NCBI RefSeq assembly: GCF_051106095.1
Contig: NC_135785.1
Span: forward strand, 97,461,001 to 97,525,000
From: Pogona vitticeps
Lineage: Eukaryota > Chordata > Lepidosauria > Squamata > Agamidae
Length of the DNA stretch: 64,000 bases
Direction: 5' to 3'
Below the pieces are notes generated by a model. That model had not been told where the DNA came from, did no database searches, and worked only from the letters and a program-made list of their open reading frames with translations. Each line of letters starts with the position of its first letter. Within the stretch, counting starts at the first letter, position 1. The translations under genes and the position numbers were made by a program. Below are positions 24,343 through 34,681 of this stretch, piece after piece.

Positions 24343-25726
24343 GTTACAACAGTTCTGGGTTTTGATGTCAATGCCCTGTTCCTCACCTACATTAATAGCA
24401 GTAGGTTTAATATGATACAGAACACTCAATGTGGTATCTTCTTTTTGTACATATTAATCCAAGAAGGGGCTGTTTGACTCTGTAAATGTTAAATGGTGGT
24501 ATATTGAAATGGACACTTTGATTGCTCTGTAAAGCCTGACAAGGGAGTAAAGCCCTTCAAACAGTTTGGTAATTAAGTAAGGAAATACTTACTTAATGGA
24601 AGCATTGAGGGCAGCGCTCCTTGGTGTCAGCAACCACACGACCTTTTGCCTTTTTAGTTTTGGTCTTGTGGGAATATTTTATGCTCTAACTTGTCCTTTG
24701 CTATCCGTAGCCTTTCAACCAGCTGCGTTTTTATGGAATTTATTTATCAATATTTTACTTACTCTCATCTGTCTTTGTTTTAGGCAGCAATCTACTTCAT
24801 TTTTAATAACACCTTTTATGAGCAATATAAAGGAAATGGCCCAAGTTCTTGAGTAGGCTCATTAATTTATCATAGGCTTCAGCAACAGCAATATAGGTCC
24901 TCTCTGTATGTAACAGAGTATTTTGTCGTTGGGGTAGGGGGGCAAGAGAACTCTTAGCATTGGTGTACGTTCATACATTGATTTGGATGGTTCCAAACTG
25001 ATTGGCTTAATAGTCCCTGTTGTCACATCACTGTTTTGAAAATGGGAGAGAGCTGAGAAGTGTTGTTCTGTGCTTTTTGATGGAATGATCACTGGCCCAA
25101 TTAACTAATATAACATAATGGTCTTAAAGCAGGAGGAGACATTCTAGTCCTAGGAAAATGAATGTGTGAGATTCCAGATGTTGTTGGACTGCAACTCCCG
25201 TCAGCCCTAGTCAGCATAAGGCAATGAATAGTGAAATTTGCAGTTCAATATCGAGAGGGCCACCTTTTCCCCACCCCCTTTCTAGATGGGAATATGCCTT
25301 GCTTCACAACATGGCAATCTGCTGGATTCTATTGTTTCTGCTGAGTGGGATCTTAATCTTTCCCCCAAATCCTACCCCAATATCACCACTGAAAATGCAG
25401 GGTTGGTTTTTTTTTAACCAGAGAATTTTAAATTGACATCTACAAATGAATTATAGAGTACATAAAGAGTGAAGCCATCTAGCAGTGAAGTGGTGGTTAA
25501 AGGAGAGCTGGAAGCAGATATGATTCTTACACAAACAAACAAAAAACACTCCGCTTTATGAATGTGGGATATTATGATTGGTGTCCATGATCCAAAACAA
25601 GAGGAAATGCCCTGAAATTGCTGCACAATATCATGCCTGCGTTGCCAGCAGGAAAAAGGATGCCAAGCTTTACATAGCAAAGGGCAGCCTAAATGTTGAC
25701 AAAAACCAATAGCAGCAGTCAAGATG
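24343..25726. other. Non-coding stretch with a MITE remnant
   Basis: No gene seen. At about 25162-25225 is GAGATTCCAGATGTTGTTGGACTGCAACTCCC-type sequence, a fragment of the abundant squamate MITE family ending in CAGCCTTCTTCAACC. The frame at 24596-24856 has hydrophobic runs but no recognisable domain or splice context. Confidence 0.4.
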
Positions 25727-25879
25727 GCCTACAGCAGTGGTTCTTAACCTTGGGCTACTCAGGTGTTTTTGGACTGCAACTCCCAGAAGCCTTCACCACC
25801 AGCTGTGCTGGCTGGGGTTTCTGGGAGTTGCAGTTCAAAAACACCTGAGTAACCAAGGTTAAGAACCACTGGCCTATAG
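25727..25879. mobile_element. hAT MITE, 137 bp, palindromic, copy 1
   Basis: The element at 25735-25871 starts CAGTGGTTCTTAACCTTGG and ends CCAAGGTTAAGAACCACTG, a near-perfect inverted repeat extending over most of the element around a GCTGTGCTGGCTGG centre. It is flanked by 8-bp duplications GCCTACAG and GCCTATAG that differ at one base. Terminal sequence and duplication length are those of hAT. It is a close relative of the copy at 27624-27759. Confidence 0.92.
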
Positions 25880-27615
25880 GACACTCACTTGTACTCACTG
25901 CAGTTCACAAAGTAACACCACACAAGAGGACGTTTCAGAAGCTTACTCCCTTTTTTCATCAGTTAACCACTTTTCACCCAAACATAAAGTAAGTGTCAGA
26001 ACTGTTTTTCAGCAACTGTGAATGGTAGTGAGCACAAAGCATAAAACATTTCATATGTTTATAAAGTGAGCTTCTGAATATTTGTTTTGTGTTCTTTTTA
26101 AAAGTGTCTTTTTAAATGTTTTAACAACGGGACACAGAATCCCCTCTGTTTGGCCAGGGAAGAGTTGAAAAATTCTCTTCCTGACAGTTAATTGGGGCCT
26201 GAATAACAGGATAAATATTTCAGATTGCTACAGACCTGGAGCAGATTTCCCTTTTAAGACTTGTGTCAGGACGCTGGTCTCAGAAATCCTGAGATAATGT
26301 TTACTGAAAGCACTCAGTGCTGGGAAAAACGCAACTGCTCTGTGCTTTTGTAATGCAGAAATTATCTGAATATGCCTTAGAAAATGGTATGCTAATTCCA
26401 TGGAGATACATGCAAAATGTCCTTTCTGGAGGACTCCAACTCCATTTCTTTATAGCAAGCTTGTTTTTTTGAGTCTTTAAAGAAGTTCTGTCTTTTGAGT
26501 GACCTTTCATTACCTACAGCCTTTCCCTGCTTCAAAGCTGCAACATTGTATCTACTTTGGAATACTCTTGTTTTAAGCCTATTTCACATATGCCTCAGTT
26601 GTGTAACAAAGTGGTTGTTTTTCTCTTTTGAAAGGCCTTTTAAAATTATCAGTATTTCAGCCCCTGCAACCTGGATTATTTCCAAATAAAAAAAGGTGGG
26701 GCCATTCTCTTTCAAGATAAAAAAAGACTGAGCTTTTCAATTTATAAGATCTGTTTTAAATCTGGAGATGTTTAGGGTCACCTATTTCCCCATGAGAGGA
26801 ACAGCTTTACTTTAAAAAAAATTGTAACTCATAATCCCACTCCGAAATTTCCCCAAATTTGGCACAGAACAAGGGCAAATCTGGTACTGATCTGAAGTCC
26901 AATTCCAAAGTTAAACATTTTTGAGGGGGCTGCCCCCATTTTTAGAATTGCTCTGAATTTTGATTTGCTCTTCTGCATAACATAGATGCATCTATTGTGT
27001 AGCTATCACACTTAGTGTTTTGTGATGATTCAGATTTTTATGTTGTCCTTCCTCCAACTTCAACAAGATGCTGATGAGGTATATGATGTGTTAGACAGTA
27101 AAGTATAATGGTTAGATCATTGAAGTGGCTTTTAGGAGAGTAGGGCTGAAGTCCTCACTGAACCACAAAACTCTGTGAGTGACTTTGGGCCAATCATCAT
27201 CTCTTAACATAATGCATCTCAGAGACTTGTGGAAATAAAATGGGGGCAAAACAAATACACCATCTTGGACTTGTTGGAAAACAGATTTTATATAAAAGTC
27301 TGATAAAATAAATGTTGAAAACCGTTTCCTCATTTAAGGGCAGCCTTCAAACAAGAAGTAGATTTTCTACGTGATACCAATTTACCTCAGGGTATATCTT
27401 TAAAAGGAGCAACCTGTACACAAGCTCCCAAAAAGCACACAAGGTATCAACTGAAGGTGTCCTCTAGGAAACTGACAGCCACATAGCTAGAATATGCAGA
27501 GAAAATCTTTTCAATAAATGGTGCATGCTCATCCTTTCGTTCACCTAAATTGCAAGGTGGCCCTCTGACTCTGGGAAGTTCTCCACACTTGCAATAAGGT
27601 AACACTTTTTTCATG
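25880..27615. other. Mostly unique non-coding stretch
   Basis: No gene seen. It includes the second copy of an unclassified repeat at 26820-26965 (listed separately). The rest has no clear repeats. Confidence 0.35.
26820..26965 (-). repeat. Unclassified dispersed repeat, copy 2
   Basis: CCCCAAATTTGGCACAGA (about 26852-26869) and CCCATTTTTAGAATTG (26936-26951) are the reverse complement of words in the 6585-6760 segment and lie in the corresponding order. Family unknown. Confidence 0.45.
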
Positions 27616-27767
27616 TTCTAAATCAGTGGTTCTTAACCTTTGTTACTCAGGTGTTTTTGAACTGCAACTCCCAGAAACCTCAGCCAGCAGAGATGATGGT
27701 GAAGGCTTCTGGGAGTTGCAGTCCAAAAACATCTGAGTAACAAAGGTTAAGAACCAGTGCTCTAAAT
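27616..27767. mobile_element. hAT MITE, 136 bp, palindromic, copy 2
   Basis: The element at 27624-27759 starts CAGTGGTTCTTAACC and ends GGTTAAGAACCAGTG, with the same CTGCAACTCCCAGAA / TTCTGGGAGTTGCAG arms as the copy at 25735. The flanks TTCTAAAT and CTCTAAAT form an 8-bp duplication with one mismatch. Confidence 0.92.
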
Positions 27768-29325
27768 GGTACCCTTTTAGAAAACTCAGAAGGGTGCTTA
27801 CAGTAGATTGACATAGCAGTCTCTGATTTTCTCAAGCTCTAAATATTAAACCAGAAGAAGCTGGGCTAAACCTATAGAGAACAAAAGCAACCTATAGAGA
27901 ACAAAAACAACACACCTTGCCAAATGGATGATTGCTGAAGAGTGTTTCATGCCAGAACAAGATTCTGGCTGGACCATCCGGAAGTCACTTAATAGATTTT
28001 GAAGCAAAGTAGGATGATCAAAGAATAATCAGGTAAAATGCAGCTACTTGCATACAGGATACATTTTTGTGACTGTGGAGAAATTCAACTGATGCAATCC
28101 TTCCATGTAACGTATGCCCTGCTATGTGTACAAAAGAAGATCTAGCAAATGGCTGAGTAATGCTATTGAGATAACACTTCTGGTCTCATTATCTTAATGT
28201 TTTAATTTGTTTTTAATTCTACCTATATTTCATGTACATATATTTGTGCAGAATATATGCTATAAAGGATATTTCTGTATACAGTACATGAAATCATGTT
28301 CTTATGAGTTTTTATTTTTATTCAAAAGTACTAGCTCCCAGCCTTCTGCTTCCTTGCTTTCTGCTTCTTTAGGTCTCTTCGAAATAAAGGAAGAACTAAA
28401 AGTTAAATTGAAGATCTGATTGGCAAAGACACATGATGAAATATGAAGAATCATGGGACTAAAGGACCACTTCAGTGATTATGAAAATTGTAAACTATTT
28501 AAAGGCGAGTATCCACTATTGTACGTCATTAGGATCTGATTACCTGAACCATTAACATTTGGCTTTTATTATGATGATTGTGAAGTACTGTCCACGTTAA
28601 TGGACAAAGAAAGTTGACGTGGTTATCTTGATTAACCCATCAATAATCATTTGGAATAATTTTTCTTCATATGGTGTATAAAGCATTCATGTATCCTGTA
28701 ATAATGAGCATTGTGGTCTCAGCAAATGAGCATTCATTTACCTCAATTTATCTCTGGGGGGGGGGGAGATTCCACTTCAAAGCTTTGTTAAAAAGAGAGT
28801 GAAAGAAGCTAAATGTGAATTGTGGTTTTAAAAAAAAAGACCTGGTGCTGTATCACCAAAAAAAAAAAAAAAAAGTATTCTGAATAGCTAAGCATGAAGT
28901 ATATAACTGCATTAGGCCACATTACCTCAGGGTTTGCGCAGAGCATCAGATTTCCATGCAAATGGAGAAAAACTGTTCCCCATATTTTACATCTGCTTAG
29001 AAAAGTGCCCCCAAGCCAGAGAGATAGATCCCTGTGCAGAAGCTGACTTCTGCATATACAGATGATAAAGATAAAATATGCATCCATCTGGAGATGTATT
29101 TGAATCTGTCTTCCAAAAACTGTGTTTCACTCCACTTTTTCATTTCTTTTTCATTCTGGAAATAGGTATAGGAGCTGAACTGGGATATGAACTTGAAACA
29201 GAACAATTGTCTCCCAAACTGGTGCACCATTCTGAGACCTTTTTGATCATGTTCTGAATGCACAAACATGCAGAGAATGGCATCAGGTGAAGTAAATCAA
29301 AGACCTCACCACTCTGCCCAAAAGT
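27768..29325. other. Non-coding stretch with a candidate conserved block
   Basis: No gene seen. At about 28440-28740 is a block with CATTAACATTTGGC, GTCCACGTTAATGGAC (palindromic), TCTTGATTAACCCATCAATAATC and no repeat marks, which could be a conserved regulatory element. Poly-G (28757-28767) and poly-A (28857-28874) runs follow. Confidence 0.3.
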
Positions 29326-29329
29326 ACAC

Positions 29330-32010
29330 ATTTGTTGTTGTTCAGTCATTAAGTCGTGTCCAACTCTTTGTGACCCCATGGACCAGAGCATGCCGGGCCC
29401 TCCTGTCTTCCACTGCCTCCCAGAGTTTGGTCAAATTCATGTTGGTAGCTTCAATGACACTGTCCAACCATCTTGTCCTCTGTCGTTCCCTTCTCCTCTT
29501 GCCCTCACACTTTCCCAACATCAGAGTCTTTTCCAGGGAGTCTTCTCTTCTCATGAGATGGCCAAAGTATTGAAGTCTCAACTTCAGGATTTGTCCTTCC
29601 TGTGAGCCCTCGGGGTTGATTTCCTTCAAAATGGATAGGTTTGTTCTCCTTGCAGTCCAGGGGGTTCTCAAGAGTCTCCTCCAGCACCACAATTCAAAGG
29701 CATCAATTCTTCGGCGGTCAGCCTTCTTTATGGTCCAGCTCTCACTTCCATACATTGTTACTGGAAAAACCATAGCTTTGACTATGTGGACCTTTGTTGG
29801 CAAGGTGATGTCTCTGCCTTTTAAGATGCTGTCTAGGTTTGTCATCGCTTTCCTCCCAAGAAGCAGGTATCTCCTAATTTCGTGGCTGCTGTCACCATCT
29901 GTCACTACCTCCATATCTCCCCTTCGATTTGCCAGGAGGTGATGGGGCCTGTGGCCATGATCTTAGTTTTTTTTTTTATGTTGAGCTTCAGAGCATTTTT
30001 GGAGCTCTCCTCTTTCACCCTCATTAAGAGGTTCTTTAATTCTGCCTCACTTTCTGCCATCAGAGTTGTATCATCTGCATATCTGAGGTTGTTGATATTT
30101 ATTCTGGCTTGTGATTCATCCAGTCCTGCCTTTTGCATGATGTATTCTGCATATACCATGTTTCCTGGAAAATAAGACAGGGTCTTATATTAATTTTTGC
30201 TCCAAAAATGCATTAGGGCTTATTTTCAGGGGATGTTTTATTTTACATTCATCTCATCTTCTGGTTTCCGCATAACGCTGCACAATGGTGGAGGGCGGGG
30301 TTTCATTTAACTAGGGCTTATTTTGGGGATAGACCTTATATTATGGCATCCTGAAAAATCATACTACGGCTTATTTTCAGATTAGGTCTTATTTTCAGGG
30401 AATCAGGGTTAGTTAAATAAGCAGTGAGACAATATACAGCTTTGTTGTATTCCTTTCCCAATTTTGAACCAATCAGTTGTTCCATATCCAGTTCTAACTG
30501 TTGCTTCCTGTCCCACATATAGGTTTCTCAGGAGATAGATAAGGTGGTGAGGCACTCCCATTTCTTTAAGGACTTACCATAGTTTGCTGTGCTCCACACA
30601 ATCAAAGGCTTTTGCATAGTCAATGAAGCAGAAGTAGATGTTTTTCTGGAACTCTCTGGCTTTCTCCATAAGCCAGCACATGTTAGCAATTTGGTCTCTA
30701 GTTCCTCTGCCCCTTTGAAATCCAGATTGTACTTCTGGGAGTTCTCGGTCCACATATTGCTGAAGCCTGCCTTGTAGGATTTTGTGCATAACCTTGCTAG
30801 CTTGTGAAATGAGTGCAATTGTACGGTAGTTGGAGCATTCTTTGGCACTGCCCTTCTTTGGAATTGGGATGTACACTGATCTTTTCCAATCCTCTGGCCA
30901 TTGCTGAGTTTTCCAAACTTGCTGGCTTGTAGCACCTTAACAGTGTCATCTTTTAAGATTTTGAATGGTTCACCTCCATTGCCATCACCACCACTGGCCT
31001 TGTTGTTCGCCATGCTTTCTAAGGCCCACTTGACTTTGTTCTCCAGGATGTCTAACTCAAGGTCAGCATCCACACTATCTGGGTTGTCTGGGACATCCAG
31101 ATCTTTCTGGTATAATTCCTCTGTGTATTCTTGCCACCTCTTCTTGATGTATTCTACTTATGTGAGGTCCCTATCATTTTTGTCCTTTATCATGTCCATC
31201 TTTGCACAAAATGTTCCTTCAATATCTCCAATTTTCTTGAACAGAACTCTGGTTTTTCCCTTCTATTATTTTCCTCTATATCTTTGCAATGTTCATTTAA
31301 GAAGGCCCTCTTGTTTCTCTTTGCTATTCTTTGGAAGTCTGCATTCAATTTTCTGTAACTTTCCTTATCTCCCTTGCATTCTGTTCCCTTCTGTATTGAA
31401 ATCATTCTATCATTTTTGAGACTGGCAGTTTATCCCACTCTTTTGTTGACTATGAGGGCTATTCCATTTCTTCTACAGGATTCTTGCCCATAATAGTAGA
31501 TATGATAATTGTCTAAATTGAATTCGCCCATTCCCATCCATTTTAGTTCACTGACCCCCCAGGATGTCAATGTTTATTCTTGCCATCTTCTGTTTGACCA
31601 CATCCAGCTTACCAAGGTTCATAGATCTTACATTCCAGGCTCCTATGCAGTATTTTTATTTGCAGCATCGGACTTTCCTTTCATTTCCAGGCACATCCAC
31701 AGCTGAGCATCCTTTCAGCTTTGGCTCAACCACTTCATTAGTTCTGGAGCTACTTGTACTTGTCCTCCACTCTTCCTCAGTAGCATGTTGGATGCCTTCT
31801 CACCTGAAGAGCTCATCTTCCAGTGTCATACCTTTTAGCCTTTTGTTTCTGTCCATGGAGTTTTCTTGGCAAATATACTGGAGTGGCTTGCCAGTTCCTG
31901 CTCCAGGTCGATCGCGTTTAGTCAGAACTCTCCTCTATGACCTGTCCATCTTGGGTGTCCCTGCACGGCATAGCCCATAGCTTCTCTGAATTACTCAAGC
32001 CCCTAGCACT
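29330..32010 (-). mobile_element. BovB (RTE) LINE, internally deleted, with MITE inside
   Basis: Read on the minus strand, the 5' side (about 32010-31440) holds the BovB leader and the start of the endonuclease (MNLGKLDVVKQ-like and DILGGSVN-like sequence near 31640-31560). It joins near 31405 to the linker (KGDKESYRKLNADFQRIAKRNKR). RT follows: IPKKGSAKECSNYRTIALIS (about 30864-30800), FCFIDYAKAFDCVEH, LRYADDTTLM (30080-30051) and the C-terminal SRDITLPTKVHIVKAMVFPV and FELWCWRRLLRTPWTARRTN. The 3' end at 29330-29345 reads ACTGAACAACAACAAATG. A MITE splits RT at about 30156-30409. The middle of the endonuclease is lost, so it is not functional, though several long frames survive. Confidence 0.93.
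30154..30411. mobile_element. TA-flanked MITE, family B copy 1, inside BovB
   Basis: It starts CCATGTTTCCTGGAAAATAAG and ends GTCTTATTTTCAGGGAATCAGGG, with TA on either side (30154-30155, 30410-30411). Internal AGGGCTTATTTTCAGGGGATG and CTAGGGCTTATTTT units occur in both orientations. The BovB reading resumes on each side, so this is a later insertion. The sister copy is at 42506-42783. Confidence 0.82.
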
Positions 32011-33567
32011 AACCTTTCTCACTTTCATCTTGCAAATTTGTTAGCTTTCCTTTTGTCATTGGTCATTGGGAGGTAAACACAGGCTTCATTTGCAACTCTG
32101 TTTGCTCATGAACCAATGTGAAATTGCTTTGCTGAAGGACTAACATGCAATTTGCTTCTAAGGACACACCAAATGTCTTGCCTGCTTTGCTCTGCCCTGA
32201 ACCCATGATCTTCTTCAGTAGACAGGAGAGTACTTGTACTGCTAGAACAGCTATTATACACACGCACACAGGGGCAGGGAAAATGAGAATGCCTTATAAT
32301 AATCTTAATCAATTGGATGTCCTTCAGATATGCTAGACTATGAATCCTACAGCCACAGCTCTGATGGGGGGAAAAATTGAAGTTGTAATTCAATATGTCT
32401 AGAGGAGACAATATGTTTCTACACATGCACAAAGAACAAAACACAGCTTGGTTTCTATATTTGTGTCAGTTTATGTAACTAAGAAACCCCATGCAGTTTG
32501 GCATAGTCGATTTGTACACCTGTTTCCATATGTATGTAAGAGATTTGGGGCAAAGAGATGTTGACTCAGTAGTAGCAGTAGCAGAAACAGACAATACATT
32601 GGAAAAGTGAGGCAGTCCCCAACCATAATGGCAGAATTTTTCTGGGAGTTTTTGAGTGTTGTGCCTCTTGCCTTAAGTGAACAGCAGCATTTGCTGTTCT
32701 GCCTCTGAAACAGAGCGTCATGGGACAGTCCTGAGAATGATCTCCCAGAATGCTTCTTAACCCTGACAATAGTAGGTTGAGGTACCACAAGGGATGAAGT
32801 CCATAGTATCTGCAATGGGCTTCTCTAACCCATTGAGAATGAAGGCTACAGGTACTCTTTTCCCTCTTGCTTAATTGCATACATTACATTTTCACTTCTT
32901 AACTTTTTGCAAAAAATTAATACCCATTTTTTGAAGAAGGGGGGGGTTGATCGGTTCAGAATAAAACATTAAAACTAAGCAAAATGACAATAAACCAATA
33001 CATCTGCAAACCTTATTTGCAGAACTCCACCCCTCCCACCCCCAAGCTATCCTTGTATCAAATAATATATATTTTAAAAACCCTGGCATGATTAGTCACA
33101 GTAGAATGTAGCAACATGAGTAGACTCCTATAGACTAGCCTGTAGCTATGGGCCTCTTCTTTTGCTTTTTAATCCATTTTCCTTTGCATTGTCCTGACCT
33201 TTAGAATAATACCATTAAAATACATACCACGGTATACGTAGATGCTTTTTACTAAAGATATACGACATTTACATATAGCATGGAGTGACTTTATGCATGT
33301 GTAAAAGGGGATTAAGAGAGCTCTTTTCCATTGGCTGCTGGTTTCTCACATTTCTCCATGGTCCCCAACAGCAGACTGGTGGCCTTAGAAGAACCTAGCA
33401 TTATGCGACACACTCACTTTATACAGTATGCTGAGGTTTTCAGAACAACATAAATACTTGGTATAAAACATAAAGGCACACCATTTTAAAAACAGTTCTA
33501 ATGCTATCCAAGGAAAGGCCTTTTAAGAAATAAATTAGTTAGTAAAGTAACTTACATTTCATTGAAG
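32011..33567. other. Unique non-coding stretch with MITE remnant
   Basis: No gene seen. About 32315-32400 resembles a decayed CTTCAGATATGCTAGACTATGA-type MITE. Frames at 32471-32815 and 32566-32880 (minus) have no domain support. Confidence 0.35.
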
Positions 33568-33706
33568 TCTTAGGTCAGTGATTCCCAGCCTTGGGTCTCC
33601 ATACGTTCTTGGACAAAAACTCCCAGAAACTGTGCTGGCCAGGATTTCTGGGAGTTGTGGTCCAAGAACACCTGAGAATCCAGGCTTGGGAACCATTGTT
33701 CTAGGT
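33568..33706. mobile_element. hAT MITE, 123 bp, diverged
   Basis: The element at 33576-33698 starts CAGTGATTCCCAGCC and ends GGCTTGGGAACCATTG, with inner arms AACTCCCAGAAA / TTTCTGGGAGTT. The flanks TCTTAGGT and TTCTAGGT match at 6 of 8 positions. It is probably older than the 25.7 and 27.6 kb copies. A young LTR element inserted seven bases beyond its right target copy. Confidence 0.8.
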
Positions 33707-33712
33707 GCCTCC

Positions 33713-34244
33713 TGTTACATACAGCACTGATGTTACCTGTCTGTCATGGGTTTGGAGGGAAAGTTCCATCCTATGGGGAGTGGAAGGCGGGACATCAGGA
33801 GGAGGGGCTGTACTGTATATATATGTGATGCGTGTGTGGAGAAAGGGAGAAAGGGAGATGCTGGGATGTGACGAAGCAGCAGCTGGGAAGAAGAAGCTGG
33901 TGTGGGAGTCTGTGTGTCAGACAGGGTACTACTGTGTGTCAGAGTACCAACCTGATAGGTTCAGGTGTCTGAATGGTTAGCCAGAACTGATAGGTTCAGG
34001 GTCTGTGCTTCAAGTTAAGGGTTCTGTGTGAACCAAACTGTATGCTTGTATGAATGAGAATAAGCCACGTTACTTTATCTTATTCACCTGATTATTTTAT
34101 TTTCCCTGTGTGTTGTATTTAAATAAACCTTGTTCTTTTATTTGTTTCAAAATCCATCCCTGGTCTGTGTGACTTCTTATAGGGAATGGTTGGTGGCAGC
34201 TTAGTGAAAGTGTGGCAGATCCCAGTAGGTCTGGGTTTGTCACA
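33713..34244 (+). repeat. 5' LTR
   Basis: 532 bp, TGTTACATACAGCACTG to TTTGTCACA. It contains a TATA-like TGTATATATATGTG (about 33812-33825) that could place the transcription start, and AAATAAACC (about 34121-34129) as a polyadenylation signal candidate. It matches the 3' LTR throughout by eye. Confidence 0.95.
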
Positions 34245-34681
34245 TTGATTGGTGTCCAGCGTGTGGGATACGACTGGTCCAGTTGTCCAGTGGTCCAGCA
34301 AAGCCTTGGCAAGTGTGCCCAGAGCAAGGGGGGTCTAGTCAGGGACAATCTGAGGCGCGTAGGTAATCTTCTAGGTGTACCTCACGGGGAGGTGCGCTAG
34401 TGGAAGAACGTGCCAACTGGGGAGACTAGATTAGAGTGCTCTGAGGCAGCCTGGTTTTGGCGGGAAAAAGCTGAGGCAAAACTGTATAGTAACAGTGATC
34501 TAGCCTGCCTGCTGAGAGGCCCAGCAGAGGGGGGTAGGCTCTGACTCGCTACTGTTGCAAGTTAGTGCTGAAGGAACAGCAGCAAGCTCTAGAAGGCTGG
34601 TTCTGAGGCAAGAAGAAAAAAAAAGTGGTCGTTTTATTTTGAGGCTTGACTTTTTAAAGCAGCTTGTTCTGAGGGAGGATT

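Noticed and set aside
29342-29914. Host reverse-transcriptase-like gene on the minus strand
   Set aside because: The 190-codon frame is the C-terminal part of a BovB copy with internal deletions.
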